Shown: positions 18,363-25,930 of the stretch, piece by piece | How positions within the stretch are numbered: position 1 is the stretch's first letter | How the letters are laid out: each line of letters starts with the position of its first letter | Assembly (NCBI GenBank): GCA_963665195.1 | Contig: OY762070.1 | Span: 4,960,001-5,024,000 of the forward strand | DNA: 64,000 nt | DNA from: VXYL01 sp963665195 | GTDB taxonomy: Bacteria > Pseudomonadota > Gammaproteobacteria > Pseudomonadales > Azotimanducaceae | Direction: 5' to 3' | Position numbers and translations under genes: made by a program | Notes under the pieces: generated by a model | Told to the model about the DNA's origin: nothing | Seen by the model: only the letters and a program-made list of their open reading frames with translations | Database searches by the model: none

Positions 18363-18859
18363 AGCGCTTGCTGATCGGCGTCGCCATCGGCGCACTCGGC
18401 GGCATCGCCGCGGGCTTCGCGCTCGGCATTGGCGTCTTTCCGTACCTGTTTCCCCCGGCGCCGGTCAACGAGGCGCTGCCGGAGCGCTTCACCGCCTCCG
18501 CGCTGGCGCAGGCCACGTTCGTTCACGCCGACCCCGCCGATCCCATTCACTACGGCCGAGGCACCGCAACGCTTTACGCCGACCTTTTGCGCCTTGAGGC
18601 GGACTTCGAGGTCGGTCCGGGTCCGAAATTCCACGTCTATCTGGTGCCGGAGGCCCTGGTGACGCCGGAAACGGACGTGGAGGCAACGATGTTCGTGGAC
18701 CTCGGTCGGCTCAAGGCATTCGAAGGCAGTCAGAACTACCCGATTCCGCCCGGCGTCGCGCCGCTCGATTACGGCAGCGTGGTGATCTGGTGCGAGCAGT
18801 TCGACGTGCTGATTTCGCCGGCGGTGGTCGAGCCGTCAGTCCCGAACGCTGGGACCTAG
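18359..18859 (+). CDS. Membrane-anchored DM13-domain protein, copy A
   Basis: A 166-residue protein with an N-terminal helix (MKRLLIGVAIGALGG and onward to about residue 30) that anchors or secretes it, then a DM13 domain (about residues 55-160). The domain is recognised from HYGRGTATLYADLLRLEADF, GPKFHVYLVP, VDLGRLKAFEGSQNYPIP and GSVVIWCEQFDVLISPA, which keeps the single conserved cysteine. DM13 domains are proposed to take part in electron transfer or redox chemistry outside the cytoplasm. It is coupled to the upstream reductase gene by ATGA overlap. Confidence 0.82.
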   Translation: MKRLLIGVAIGALGGIAAGFALGIGVFPYLFPPAPVNEALPERFTASALAQATFVHADPADPIHYGRGTATLYADLLRLEADFEVGPGPKFHVYLVPEALVTPETDVEATMFVDLGRLKAFEGSQNYPIPPGVAPLDYGSVVIWCEQFDVLISPAVVEPSVPNAGT

Positions 18860-19098
18860 CTGCCCCGCGATGCGGCTACGGATCAGTTCACGTTGCTCTG
18901 AGGCGACATCCAGGGTTTCGAATCGTTCGAGGAACGCCGGCCAGTCGATGAGGCCGTGGCGGTACATCGCTTCGGTGAACTCCTCCGGGGCGTTCGACGC
19001 GCGCCCAGAATCGACTGGCTGCCAACCACGATGTACTCATCGAATCCGAGCATGGCAGCAGCGGCGCGGATTATGTGCTCAAGCTGGTACCGTTCCAC
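18836..19098 (-). pseudogene. Remnant of DUF6036-like nucleotidyltransferase
   Basis: From a GTG at 19098 the frame reads VERYQLEHIIRAAAAMLG then DEYIVVGSQSILGA, the N terminus of nucleotidyltransferase-fold proteins of the DUF6036 type. Right after GSQSILGA the sense switches to another frame (from about 18995) that reads NAPEEFTEAMYRHGLIDWPA and ends SRIAGQLGPSVRD, the usual C-terminal helical end. About 100 residues, including the rest of the active site, are missing, so this is an internal deletion with frameshift. The GTG overlaps the end of the upstream partner gene, as in intact pairs. The 3' end runs 24 bases into the DM13 gene on the other strand. Confidence 0.6.
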
Positions 19099-19423
19099 GA
19101 ATAGCCAACCTCTCGCGCTGCGAGAGAATCCCGGAGAACGGCGTGCTCTGGCGCATCCGAACCGAGTTCTCGTCAAGCGAAACCAAGATGTGCCGGAGCG
19201 CTGGCCACGGTCGATCCAAAGCCTCCAGCCACTCGGCATAGGCGGCAGGCATGCGTCCCATTTGCTCGGCCCACCGATGGATGTTCCTCCGGGGCAGTTC
19301 GAGCAGAGAGGGGTCGATATCGATCTTGGCAGCGATGGCGATGTGGGTCTGTCGCCGGATCTCGTCGAGCCGGTCGTGGGGGTTGGCCCAAGGCCGGCCC
19401 AAGGGTCTCGTCTGCCCGTCCAT
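19079..19423 (-). CDS. Partner protein of DUF6036-type nucleotidyltransferase
   Basis: A 114-residue, helix-rich soluble protein. The central part (PSLLELPRRNIHRWAEQMGR, then AEWLEAL) and the tail (RMRQSTPFSGILSQRERLAI) match what I recall of the small upstream gene in two-gene nucleotidyltransferase loci, where it is suspected to be an antitoxin or regulator. The start chosen is MDGQTRPLG (19423); an upstream GTG-type start is possible. It overlaps the start of the broken nucleotidyltransferase by 20 bases. With its partner inactivated it is probably an orphan. The function is inferred from context only. Confidence 0.5.
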   Translation of the reverse strand: MDGQTRPLGRPWANPHDRLDEIRRQTHIAIAAKIDIDPSLLELPRRNIHRWAEQMGRMPAAYAEWLEALDRPWPALRHILVSLDENSVRMRQSTPFSGILSQRERLAIRGTVPA

Positions 19424-19920
19424 ACGGCGGACTATAGCGCCGACCGCCACCTAGTGTTCTATCACGTCTCGACGTTCAGTTAGAGCCGCCTGAGCTTGGG
19501 TGCGCATGTAGCCGGTGGTGACTGCCAATCCACGCCGGCGCGGCAGGGATTCCCATCACACGGCGTCGCGATGCAACACGATCTCGGTGCAGGCTGGCCA
19601 GGGGGTGGCACAGGCCGCGCCCAGCGCCGGCCCTGCTGTGTTCAGCCAGCTACCGTACTTCGGAGTAGAGAACAGCTCCCCAGTCAACCGCCGTGCGCCG
19701 GCCGCTCACCGGCACATATGGCCGGCCCGCCAAGGCCCACACCGCAGGAGCCCTCCCGGAGGCAAGTGTGGTCACGACCACGACCTCGCTGCTCCCGGCG
19801 CACATCTCGGAAGGCTCACAGCGCATGGGTGCGGCGGCTGCCGGAGCGCGATGGCTGTACCGATGCATGATGTAGGACCGTGGTAGTGTTGGGATCCGCA
19901 ACGTGACGAAGGGCTCCACG
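19424..19920. other. Intergenic stretch without recognised gene
   Basis: About 500 bases, GC-rich, with only short open frames on both strands that show no family pattern. It contains the promoter region of the small gene starting at 19921. I see no RNA gene or repeat array here. Confidence 0.5.
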
Positions 19921-20187
19921 ATGTCGTTTAACGCCGACGATTTCCGACGAGGCTTGCAGGCGAAACTCCGATCAGCGAAGTCCAACGGGAGTCGTTGGCT
20001 CGTTGTCCAAGCCGGTGAGTTGCACGACGAACTCGGCGCGGATAACCGAGTGCCCGCGTGCTGCGGCGCTATGGTTGCCACCATGAGGCCCGGCGACACC
20101 GTCATGGAGTCGCCGCCCAGCGGAATGGGGCGGAGCTTGACCATCTTCTACTGGCTTGACCAAAGAGATGCGCAAGATGGACAGTAA
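19921..20187 (+). CDS. Small conserved accessory protein
   Basis: An 88-residue soluble protein starting MSFNADDFRRGLQAKL. It keeps the pattern of a small family often seen in accessory or restriction-type loci: an N-terminal basic helix (LRSAKSNGSRWL), then QAGELHDELG, a VPACCGAMV cysteine pair, and a closing SPPSGMGRSLTIFYWL strand. No catalytic motif is visible and I know of no established role. The start at 19921 fits the family; an in-frame start at 19903 would add six residues. The frame ends just before the ISAzo13-type element, which may have altered its last residues. Confidence 0.55.
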   Translation: MSFNADDFRRGLQAKLRSAKSNGSRWLVVQAGELHDELGADNRVPACCGAMVATMRPGDTVMESPPSGMGRSLTIFYWLDQRDAQDGQ

Positions 20188-20192
20188 GGAGT

Positions 20193-21490
20193 CTGGCCTA
20201 AATAACCTATTTATTTGGAGCGTTTCTTTTTCGGCGAGATGACATAGTTCCAGTCGCCGTGGAACTTGTCCCTGGACAGCGACAGGGCGTCCATCTGCTC
20301 GTCGCTCACCTTCACTCCCGTGGGATACTCGCCGTCGTCCAGCTCGGAGCGGATCTCCAGGCCCTTCTTCGTCGTCGTGGCCGCGATCAGGCTCACCACC
20401 GCCTCCCTGCTGACGAGCGGCCTGCCGCGCCAGTTCTCCGTGATCCGGCTGAACATGCGGTGCTCGATCTTGTTCCACTTGCTCGTGCCCGGCGGGAAGT
20501 GGCACACCGACACCTTCAGCCCCGTCTCGTCCGCAAAGCGCTGCAGCTCGACCTTCCACAGCCGGCTGCGGCTGCCGTTCGAGCCGCCCGCGTCCGCGGC
20601 CGCCAGCAGACGCCGCGCCGCCGGGTACCTCGCGCTCCCCATCCGCAGCCACCAGCGCCGCAGCGTCTCCGCCGCGAACGACGCCGTGTCGTGGTCCGCG
20701 CCCACGCTCACCCAGCCCGCGTCCGCCGCCACGTCGTACACCCCGTACGGGATCGCCTTGCCCAGCTCCGCGTCCTTGAAGTCGTGGACGCGCACCTTCT
20801 CCGGCTCCCCCGCCGGGCGCCATTCCCGCCCGCCGTTGCGGAAGTCCCCCACCAGCTCCTTCTTCTTCGTGTCCACCGACACCACCGGGGTGCCGCCGCG
20901 CATGAACGCCTTCGCCCGGCGGTTGATGTGGTTGAACTGCGCGTCCCGGTCCGGGTGCTGGCGACCCTCCAAGGTCTTGCGGTTCGACTGCAAGCTGTAG
21001 CCCATGTCGTGCAGCAGCCGGTTCACCGTCCGCTCGCTCACCGGGTGCCCTGCCGCGTCCAGCGCCTCCGCCAGCTTCGCCGCGCTCAGACTCGTCCAGC
21101 GCAGCGGCCCCGACGGATCGCCCCGCGTCGCCGGATCCACCAGCCGCTCCAGCGCCGGCACCAGCCCCGGGTCCCTGTCCTCCGCCCGCTTCCGGCCGCC
21201 GCCGGGCGAGCGCTGCCGATCCGACGCCTCGACGCCCGACTCCAGCTCCCGCAGGCCCTTCGCGATCGTGACCCGCGACATGCCCGTCGCCTCCCACACC
21301 CGCTCGATGCCCCCGCGACCGACCGCGCGCGCCTCGGTCGCAGCCCAGAGCCTCTTGGCGCGCTCGTCGAGCACCGGTTCCAGATCCAGAAACTTCGCAA
21401 GTATCGTCCGCGTCGCAGCGTCGTCCATGACCCTGGCCTCTCGGCAAAAGTGCGCTCAACAATACAGGATGTTCCTGCGAGAGTACTAAG
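20193..21490 (-). mobile_element. ISAzo13-family insertion sequence (approximate ends)
   Basis: An element of about 1.3 kb holding one transposase gene. The left end lies between the small gene's stop (20187) and the transposase stop (20211), where CTAAATAACC occurs. The right end lies shortly before the headless lipoprotein frame; CTTAGTACT read inward from about 21490 is a weak partner. I could not establish terminal repeats or a target duplication by eye. Confidence 0.5.
20211..21428 (-). CDS. ISAzo13-family transposase
   Basis: A 405-residue transposase of the ISAzo13 (Rhodopirellula-type DDE) family. An N-terminal helix-turn-helix region (ERVWEATGMSRVTIAKGLREL) is followed by SPGGGRKR. 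The DDE-like core follows with VVSVDTKKKELVGDF, RRLLAAADAGGSNGSR and SKWNKIEHRMFSRI, the three acidic positions in correct order. The C terminus is GDWNYVISPKKKRSK. The length is normal and no frameshift is seen, so it may be functional. Confidence 0.9.
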   Translation of the reverse strand: MDDAATRTILAKFLDLEPVLDERAKRLWAATEARAVGRGGIERVWEATGMSRVTIAKGLRELESGVEASDRQRSPGGGRKRAEDRDPGLVPALERLVDPATRGDPSGPLRWTSLSAAKLAEALDAAGHPVSERTVNRLLHDMGYSLQSNRKTLEGRQHPDRDAQFNHINRRAKAFMRGGTPVVSVDTKKKELVGDFRNGGREWRPAGEPEKVRVHDFKDAELGKAIPYGVYDVAADAGWVSVGADHDTASFAAETLRRWWLRMGSARYPAARRLLAAADAGGSNGSRSRLWKVELQRFADETGLKVSVCHFPPGTSKWNKIEHRMFSRITENWRGRPLVSREAVVSLIAATTTKKGLEIRSELDDGEYPTGVKVSDEQMDALSLSRDKFHGDWNYVISPKKKRSK

Positions 21491-21505
21491 CGCCAAAGTC
21501 ACCGG

Positions 21506-21940
21506 ATTGCTGCTTCCAAGCGGAGCGCTACGGTACTTGCGGTTTGCGTCTTCGTACTGGCCTTTGGGACCGCGGCATGTACCGAAGCGCCAAGCTTGTC
21601 GCCAAGTGAACGCATCCTTGTTTGCCGGGCAGCCATCGCTACGGTCATGGGGCGGCCCATGGAGATCATCCGGGGCACTGAATCCGCCAACAGTACAGTC
21701 CGAACAAGCTACCGGAGGCCGGACGATAATACGCTGTGGCGGAACCTTTGCCGTTTCGACGGCAATCGTGTCATATGGGCATCCATTCGGGAGGACAACT
21801 CCACTGGTCGTTGGCGCTCCCACCATCTCGACCCCGTTGTGACGTTCGAGTTGGATGCCCGGTACGTGACCATAACGGAGGCATACGGCGACGGGACCGG
21901 TGTGAGAAAGAGCTACGCACATGGGCCAGCCGCACCATAG
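21506..21940 (+). pseudogene. Lipoprotein gene lacking its start, next to IS
   Basis: The frame reads KRSATVLAVCVFVLAFGTAAC, minus its first residue, as a clear lipoprotein signal with lipobox GTAAC, followed by a mature domain of about 120 residues (ERILVCRAAIATVMG, WRNLCRFDGNRVIWASI, YVTITEAYGDG). There is no in-frame ATG, GTG or TTG ahead of the signal peptide before the IS element is reached; the only start (TTG at 21596) lies after the lipobox. The 5' end has therefore probably been removed by the ISAzo13-type insertion. The mature part resembles small uncharacterised beta-rich proteins. No function assigned. Confidence 0.6.
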
Positions 21941-22025
21941 CGGCCCTACGACTAGCGCCTGGATACCGTGTCGGCGCCCCAGAGGTCAGCTAGGCGAGAC
22001 CGAAAGCAAAAGGAGCGCGCACCAA

Positions 22026-22643
22026 TCAGAAGCGGATGCCCAGCAGCTTGCCCACGGCAGAGAGCGTCTCGTCCGGCGTCGAGACCTGCTCCGCAACCAA
22101 GCCAGTGGCTCGGGCGCCCCATACATTCGCTGCGTTGTCGTCCAGGAAGCCGATTTCTCTCGGCTTGTAGCCCATGTCCGCGGCGACGTGCCGATACGCC
22201 TCGACATCCGGTTTGCGCAGGCCGATCTGCCAAGACGTGTAGATCTTCCGAAACGGCCGCAGCGCATCGCCCAGGCGTTCTTCCCAGACTGCCTGATGCA
22301 CGGCGTTGGTATTGGAGAAGCAGTACAGGGGGATGGCCTCGGCGATGCGCGGCAAGGCGTCCACCACGGGCGCGATCGGGTCCTGCAGCAGCGCATTCCA
22401 GCCGTCCTGCCATTCGGACTTCGAGAGCTCGATGCCGAGCTGCGCCGAGAGGTGCTCCAGATAGGTGTCGAAGTCGATCGCGTTGGTTTCGAGATCCGCG
22501 TAGGCCTCTTCGACTCGCCATCGCCGGGCGATGTCCGCTGCCGGGACGCCTACCGAACGCGCCCAATGTGCGAAGCAGGCGCGGCCATCCACGCCGAGCA
22601 CGACGCCGCCGAGGTCCAGCAGGAGCGCTCGAATCGTATTCAC
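22026..22643 (-). CDS. HAD-family hydrolase (subfamily IA)
   Basis: A 205-residue haloacid dehalogenase-like phosphatase. Motif I is LLLDLGGVVLGVDG with aspartate as nucleophile; the second aspartate is replaced by glycine, as in some YihX-type members. Motif II is LYCFSNTNAVH, motif III the lysine in IGLRKPDVEAYRH, and motif IV GFLDDNAANVWGA. An alpha-helical cap lies at about residues 20-85. The likely activity is on a small sugar or nucleotide phosphate. It starts with GTG overlapping the stop of the upstream winged-helix gene (GTGA), so the two were an operon. Confidence 0.85.
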   Translation of the reverse strand: MNTIRALLLDLGGVVLGVDGRACFAHWARSVGVPAADIARRWRVEEAYADLETNAIDFDTYLEHLSAQLGIELSKSEWQDGWNALLQDPIAPVVDALPRIAEAIPLYCFSNTNAVHQAVWEERLGDALRPFRKIYTSWQIGLRKPDVEAYRHVAADMGYKPREIGFLDDNAANVWGARATGLVAEQVSTPDETLSAVGKLLGIRF

Positions 22644-22878
22644 TCGTCTGCGGTCCGCAGAGCCGCGGCGACCTCCTGCCCCAGGTCGGTGAGGCGATAG
22701 CCGACTTCCAGGCTCTGCGTCAGCCCAAGCGCCTTGAGGCGTCGGACATTGGCCTTGAACTTGGCGGTCGGAAGCCCCGCCGACGCGGCCAAGTCCGCCG
22801 CCCGGGTCCCCGGCTGCGCCTCAATCAGCGCCAGCGCCGCGCCCGTCCACGGCTTGGCGCTGCGTCGGTCCGTGGCGG
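22640..22878 (-). pseudogene. 3' fragment of winged-helix-type gene
   Basis: Only the last 80 or so codons remain. They encode KPWTGAALALIEAQPGTR, DLAASAGLPTAKFKANVRRL and ALGLTQSLEVGYRLTDLGQ, a winged-helix DNA-binding pattern. The 5' part ends exactly at the boundary with the long direct repeat (22879), where the sequence changes into the polB tail. The longer open frame that continues to 23116 is an artefact of reading the repeat backwards. It was coupled to the HAD gene. Confidence 0.55.
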
Positions 22879-22993
22879 CCGCGAGCACTATCTGGACAAG
22901 CAGGTGCGCCCAGTGGCGGAACCCGTGCTCGCCGCCCTCGATCTGGACTTCGACCAAGCCATCGGCGACGACCGGCAGACGACGCTGTTCTGA
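22879..22993 (+). pseudogene. polB 3' fragment carried by repeat copy B
   Basis: It encodes EHYLDKQVRPVAEPVLAALD through DDRQTTLF and the polB stop codon, with no upstream polymerase sequence. It is a by-product of the duplication and not a gene. Confidence 0.9.
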
Positions 22994-23106
22994 CGCCGGA
23001 TCGGCCCCAAGCACAAGCAGTGCGTGGTTCCGGCACGGGGCGTTGGCGATGCGCTGGAAAATCTGATGGAATCCGCTCGCGCTCATCGGGAAAGGACAGA
23101 GCAAGC

Positions 23107-24105
23107 ATGATCGCAACGCGGAACATCGGCAAGACGGACATCGAAGTCAGCGAACTCGGTTTCGGGGGTGCGCCGCTCGGCGCGGTCGGGGATCGCATCA
23201 CCGGCGCCGATGCGGCCGCCATCGTCAGCCGGGCGCGCGAAGGCGGCGTCCGCTACTTCGACACCGCGCCGCTCTACGGCCATGGCCTCAGCGAGAAGCG
23301 GCTCGGCGCGACGCTCGGCGAGTGGGAGCGCGACGACTTCGTCCTGTCCACCAAGATCGGCCGCTTGCTCGTCCCGGCAGCCGAAGGCGAGCGCTACGCG
23401 GGGATGCGCGACAGCGAACCGGTCGCCATCCGCTACGACTACTCCGAGGGCGCGGTGCGGCGTTCGCTGGAATCGAGCCTGGCGCGGCTCGGCCTCGACC
23501 GGGTGGACATTCTGCTCTGCCACGACATCGATGTCTGGACCCACGGCGACGCCCAGCCGGGCATCTTCGAGACCGCCCGCAAGGGCGCGCTCAAGGGCCT
23601 CGAGGCGCTGCGCGAAGAAGGCGTGGTGCGGGCCATCGGCCTCGGCGTAAACGAATGGCAGGTGTGCAGCCGCGTCATGGACGAGATGGATGTGGACTGC
23701 TTCCTGCTCGCCGGGCGGTTCACGCTGCTCGAACAGGCGCCGCTCGAGACCTTCCTGCCGAAGTGCGTAGAGCGCGGTGTCTCGATCGTCATCGGCGGGC
23801 CGTACAACTCCGGCATCCTCGCCACCGACGAGCGGCGCCGCGCCACCTACGACTACAAGCCGGCGCCCGAAAAGCTGTGGCGGAAGGCGCAGGCCATCCG
23901 CCGAATGTGCGAATCCCACGGCGTGGACCCCCGCGCCGCGGCGCTGCAATATCCGCTGCGGCATCCCGCTGTTGCCGCCGTGATCCCCGGCGTCTGGGCG
24001 GTTCACGAAGTGGAAACCAACCTCGAACTGATCGCCGCGGACATTGCCGATGCGCTGTGGCACGACCTGGCAGAGGCCGACCTAGCGCAGATGATCGACG
24101 CATGA
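23107..24105 (+). CDS. Aldo/keto reductase, copy B
   Basis: A 332-residue protein identical to the copy at 17364 except near the C terminus, where ADIPDGLWRDLAEAGLAQ becomes ADIADALWHDLAEADLAQ. The catalytic tetrad (FDTAPLY, STKIGR, LLCHDID) is intact, so both copies should be active. Its own upstream region is copied too, so expression signals within 230 bases of the start are the same. It is coupled to the DM13 gene by ATGA. Confidence 0.88.
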   Translation: MIATRNIGKTDIEVSELGFGGAPLGAVGDRITGADAAAIVSRAREGGVRYFDTAPLYGHGLSEKRLGATLGEWERDDFVLSTKIGRLLVPAAEGERYAGMRDSEPVAIRYDYSEGAVRRSLESSLARLGLDRVDILLCHDIDVWTHGDAQPGIFETARKGALKGLEALREEGVVRAIGLGVNEWQVCSRVMDEMDVDCFLLAGRFTLLEQAPLETFLPKCVERGVSIVIGGPYNSGILATDERRRATYDYKPAPEKLWRKAQAIRRMCESHGVDPRAAALQYPLRHPAVAAVIPGVWAVHEVETNLELIAADIADALWHDLAEADLAQMIDA

Positions 24106-24599
24106 AGCGCCTGCTGCTCGGCGTCGGCATCGGCGCACTCGGCGGCATCGCCGCGGGCTTCGCGCTCGGCATCGGCGTGTTTCCGTATCTGTTCCCGCCG
24201 CCGCCCGTCAACGAGGCGCTGCCGGAGCGCCTCGCCCCCGCCGTCGCCCAGGCCACCTTCATCCACGCCGACCCCGCCGATCCCATCCACTACGGCAGAG
24301 GCACCGCTACGCTCTACGCGGACCTGTTGCGGCTGGAGGCGGATTTCGAGGTCGGCCCCGGGCCCAAGTTCCACGTCTATCTGGTACCCGATGCCGAGGT
24401 GACGCCGGAGACGGACGTGGAAGCGTCGATGTTCGTGGACCTCGGCAGGCTCAAGGCATTCGAAGGCAGTCAGAATTACCCGATTCCGCCCGGCGTCGCG
24501 CCGCTGGATTACGGCAGCGTGGTGATCTGGTGCGAGCAGTTCGACGTGCTGATTTCGCCGGCGGCGGTCGAGCCCTCTGTCCCCAACGCAGGGACCTAG
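24102..24599 (+). CDS. Membrane-anchored DM13-domain protein, copy B
   Basis: A 165-residue paralogue of the protein at 18359. The anchor (MKRLLLGVGIGALGG) and DM13 core (GSVVIWCEQFDVLISPA with its cysteine) are kept. Differences cluster in the linker (LAPAVAQATFIHAD versus TASALAQATFVHAD) and at single sites (PDAEVTPETDVEAS). Many third-position changes are visible at DNA level, unlike in the preceding reductase gene. It is followed by 284 bases without a recognised gene before cca. Confidence 0.82.
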   Translation: MKRLLLGVGIGALGGIAAGFALGIGVFPYLFPPPPVNEALPERLAPAVAQATFIHADPADPIHYGRGTATLYADLLRLEADFEVGPGPKFHVYLVPDAEVTPETDVEASMFVDLGRLKAFEGSQNYPIPPGVAPLDYGSVVIWCEQFDVLISPAAVEPSVPNAGT

Positions 24600-24883
24600 C
24601 CCTCGCCTAGCCCAACGGCGGGCTGGTCGGCGCGACCGAGGTTGTTGCTGATCGCGACCATCTCCTCGGCTACGACCTCGGTCTATCGGACGAGGCGGTG
24701 CTGGACGTCAGCCCATGCACGACCGAGCGGCGCACGGACGGAAAGGCCAGCGCCAACACCGGTGGCGGCGCCTCGTCGACCGCGTAGCAAAGCGCGTGGG
24801 AGGGGGAATCGCCGTCATTCTCGCTCATGGTCTCTCGCGAGGCGGGCGCAAAGGCGCACCATGCCGGGGCGTTGGCGCGCTTC

Positions 24884-25930
24884 TCAGTGCGCTTCGGCCA
24901 ATGCGCGCCGGATGCGCCCGATGCGCGCCTCGCGCAGGCGGATGCCGTACGCCGCGCCGGGCGTCGCGTCCACCCGCAACGCCCTCAGTTCGTCGATGAG
25001 CCGGCGGCGCGCCGTCAGCGAGTGGCCCGCGCAGCGCTCGGCGGTTGCGAGCACGAGTCCGGCCAGCGGCCCTTGGCGGAAGGCGTCGATGGCGAGCACG
25101 GCGTTCAGGAGCGCGGCCGCATCGGGTGCCGGCGCGGCGAGCGTCCTGCCATGCCTCGCGAGCGCGGTCGCGGCGCGCTGCGCAAGGCGAGCGGCGCGCA
25201 GTCGCTTGTAGAGGGCGTCGACTGCCGCTGCGTCGTTGACCCAGCCGATAGCGGCCAATGCCTGCTGGGGCGCGGCGAACTCGCAGCGCTGGAAGAGCCC
25301 CACGGTGTCCGGCAGGTCCAGTTCGTCGAACCAGCCAGTCGTGCCCACCGCGTCCAGCACGGCGAAGAAGCGATCCGGTCGCGGCGCGGCGGCCGCCTTC
25401 TCCCACTCCCGCCAGACGCGCTCGCCGGAGAGCGCCCGCAGCGCCGGGCGCATGGCGCGCATCAGGGCGAGCGTCTCTTCGGCCACCGTGAACTCGGCGA
25501 GCGCCGCGGCGAAGCGGGCGACGCGGAAGACGCGCAGGGGGTCCTCGGCAAAGGCCGGCGAGACGTGGCGCAGCACGCGCGCCCGCAGGTCGCGCTCGCC
25601 GCCGTAGGGATCGATCAGCGTCTCGCCGTCGCGGGCCATGGCGTTGACGGTGAGGTCGCGCCGGGCGAGGTCTTCCTCCAGCGTCACGTCCGGGTCCGCA
25701 TCGCACTCGAAGTCCGCATGGCCGGGGCCGGTCTTGCGCTCGGTGCGAGCGAGGGCGTGCTCTTCGCCGGTGCGCGGATGCAGGAACACGGGGAAGTCCC
25801 GGCCCACTTGGCGGAAGCCGTGGCGTCGCATCGCGGCAGGCGTGGCGCCAACCACGACCCAATCGCGCTCCGTCGGTTCGAGGCCCAGCAGCGCATCGCG
25901 CACCGCGCCGCCGACCAGATAGGTCTTCAT
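24884..25930 (-). CDS. cca: CCA tRNA nucleotidyltransferase
   Basis: A 348-residue class II CCA-adding enzyme that completes or repairs tRNA 3' ends. The N terminus YLVGGAVRDALLGL, RDWVVVGATP, VGRDFPVFLHP, ALARTERKTG, EEDLARRDLTVNAMA and LLRHVSPAFAEDPLR-type VLRHVSPAFAEDPLRV follow the E. coli enzyme closely. It is shorter than the 412-residue E. coli protein because the C-terminal HD phosphohydrolase part is absent, as in many bacteria. The start ATG overlaps the apaH stop by four bases, so it is the distal gene of the lptD-surA-rsmA-apaG-apaH-cca run. Confidence 0.93.
   Translation of the reverse strand: MKTYLVGGAVRDALLGLEPTERDWVVVGATPAAMRRHGFRQVGRDFPVFLHPRTGEEHALARTERKTGPGHADFECDADPDVTLEEDLARRDLTVNAMARDGETLIDPYGGERDLRARVLRHVSPAFAEDPLRVFRVARFAAALAEFTVAEETLALMRAMRPALRALSGERVWREWEKAAAAPRPDRFFAVLDAVGTTGWFDELDLPDTVGLFQRCEFAAPQQALAAIGWVNDAAAVDALYKRLRAARLAQRAATALARHGRTLAAPAPDAAALLNAVLAIDAFRQGPLAGLVLATAERCAGHSLTARRRLIDELRALRVDATPGAAYGIRLREARIGRIRRALAEAH

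Larger units (their letters stand above)
17136..18859 (+). repeat. Long direct repeat 1, copy A (polB tail, AKR, DM13)
   Basis: This 1,724-bp segment recurs at 22879-24599 in the same orientation. The left limit is CCGCGAGCAC inside polB; the right limit falls at the stop codon of the DM13 gene. The first 1.16 kb appear identical between copies; from about 18301 onward the copies differ at many positions and by 3 bases in length. Confidence 0.93.
22879..24599 (+). repeat. Long direct repeat 1, copy B
   Basis: The second copy of the 17136-18859 segment, 5,743 bases downstream and in the same orientation. It holds the last 38 codons of polB without a start, then the AKR and DM13 genes. Identity with copy A appears complete to about 24043, then drops to roughly 90 percent by eye through the DM13 gene. 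Confidence 0.93.

Noticed and set aside
22640..23116. 158-codon minus-strand frame across the repeat boundary
   Set aside because: Its N-terminal half is the repeat read backwards; only the part up to 22878 resembles a real gene end.
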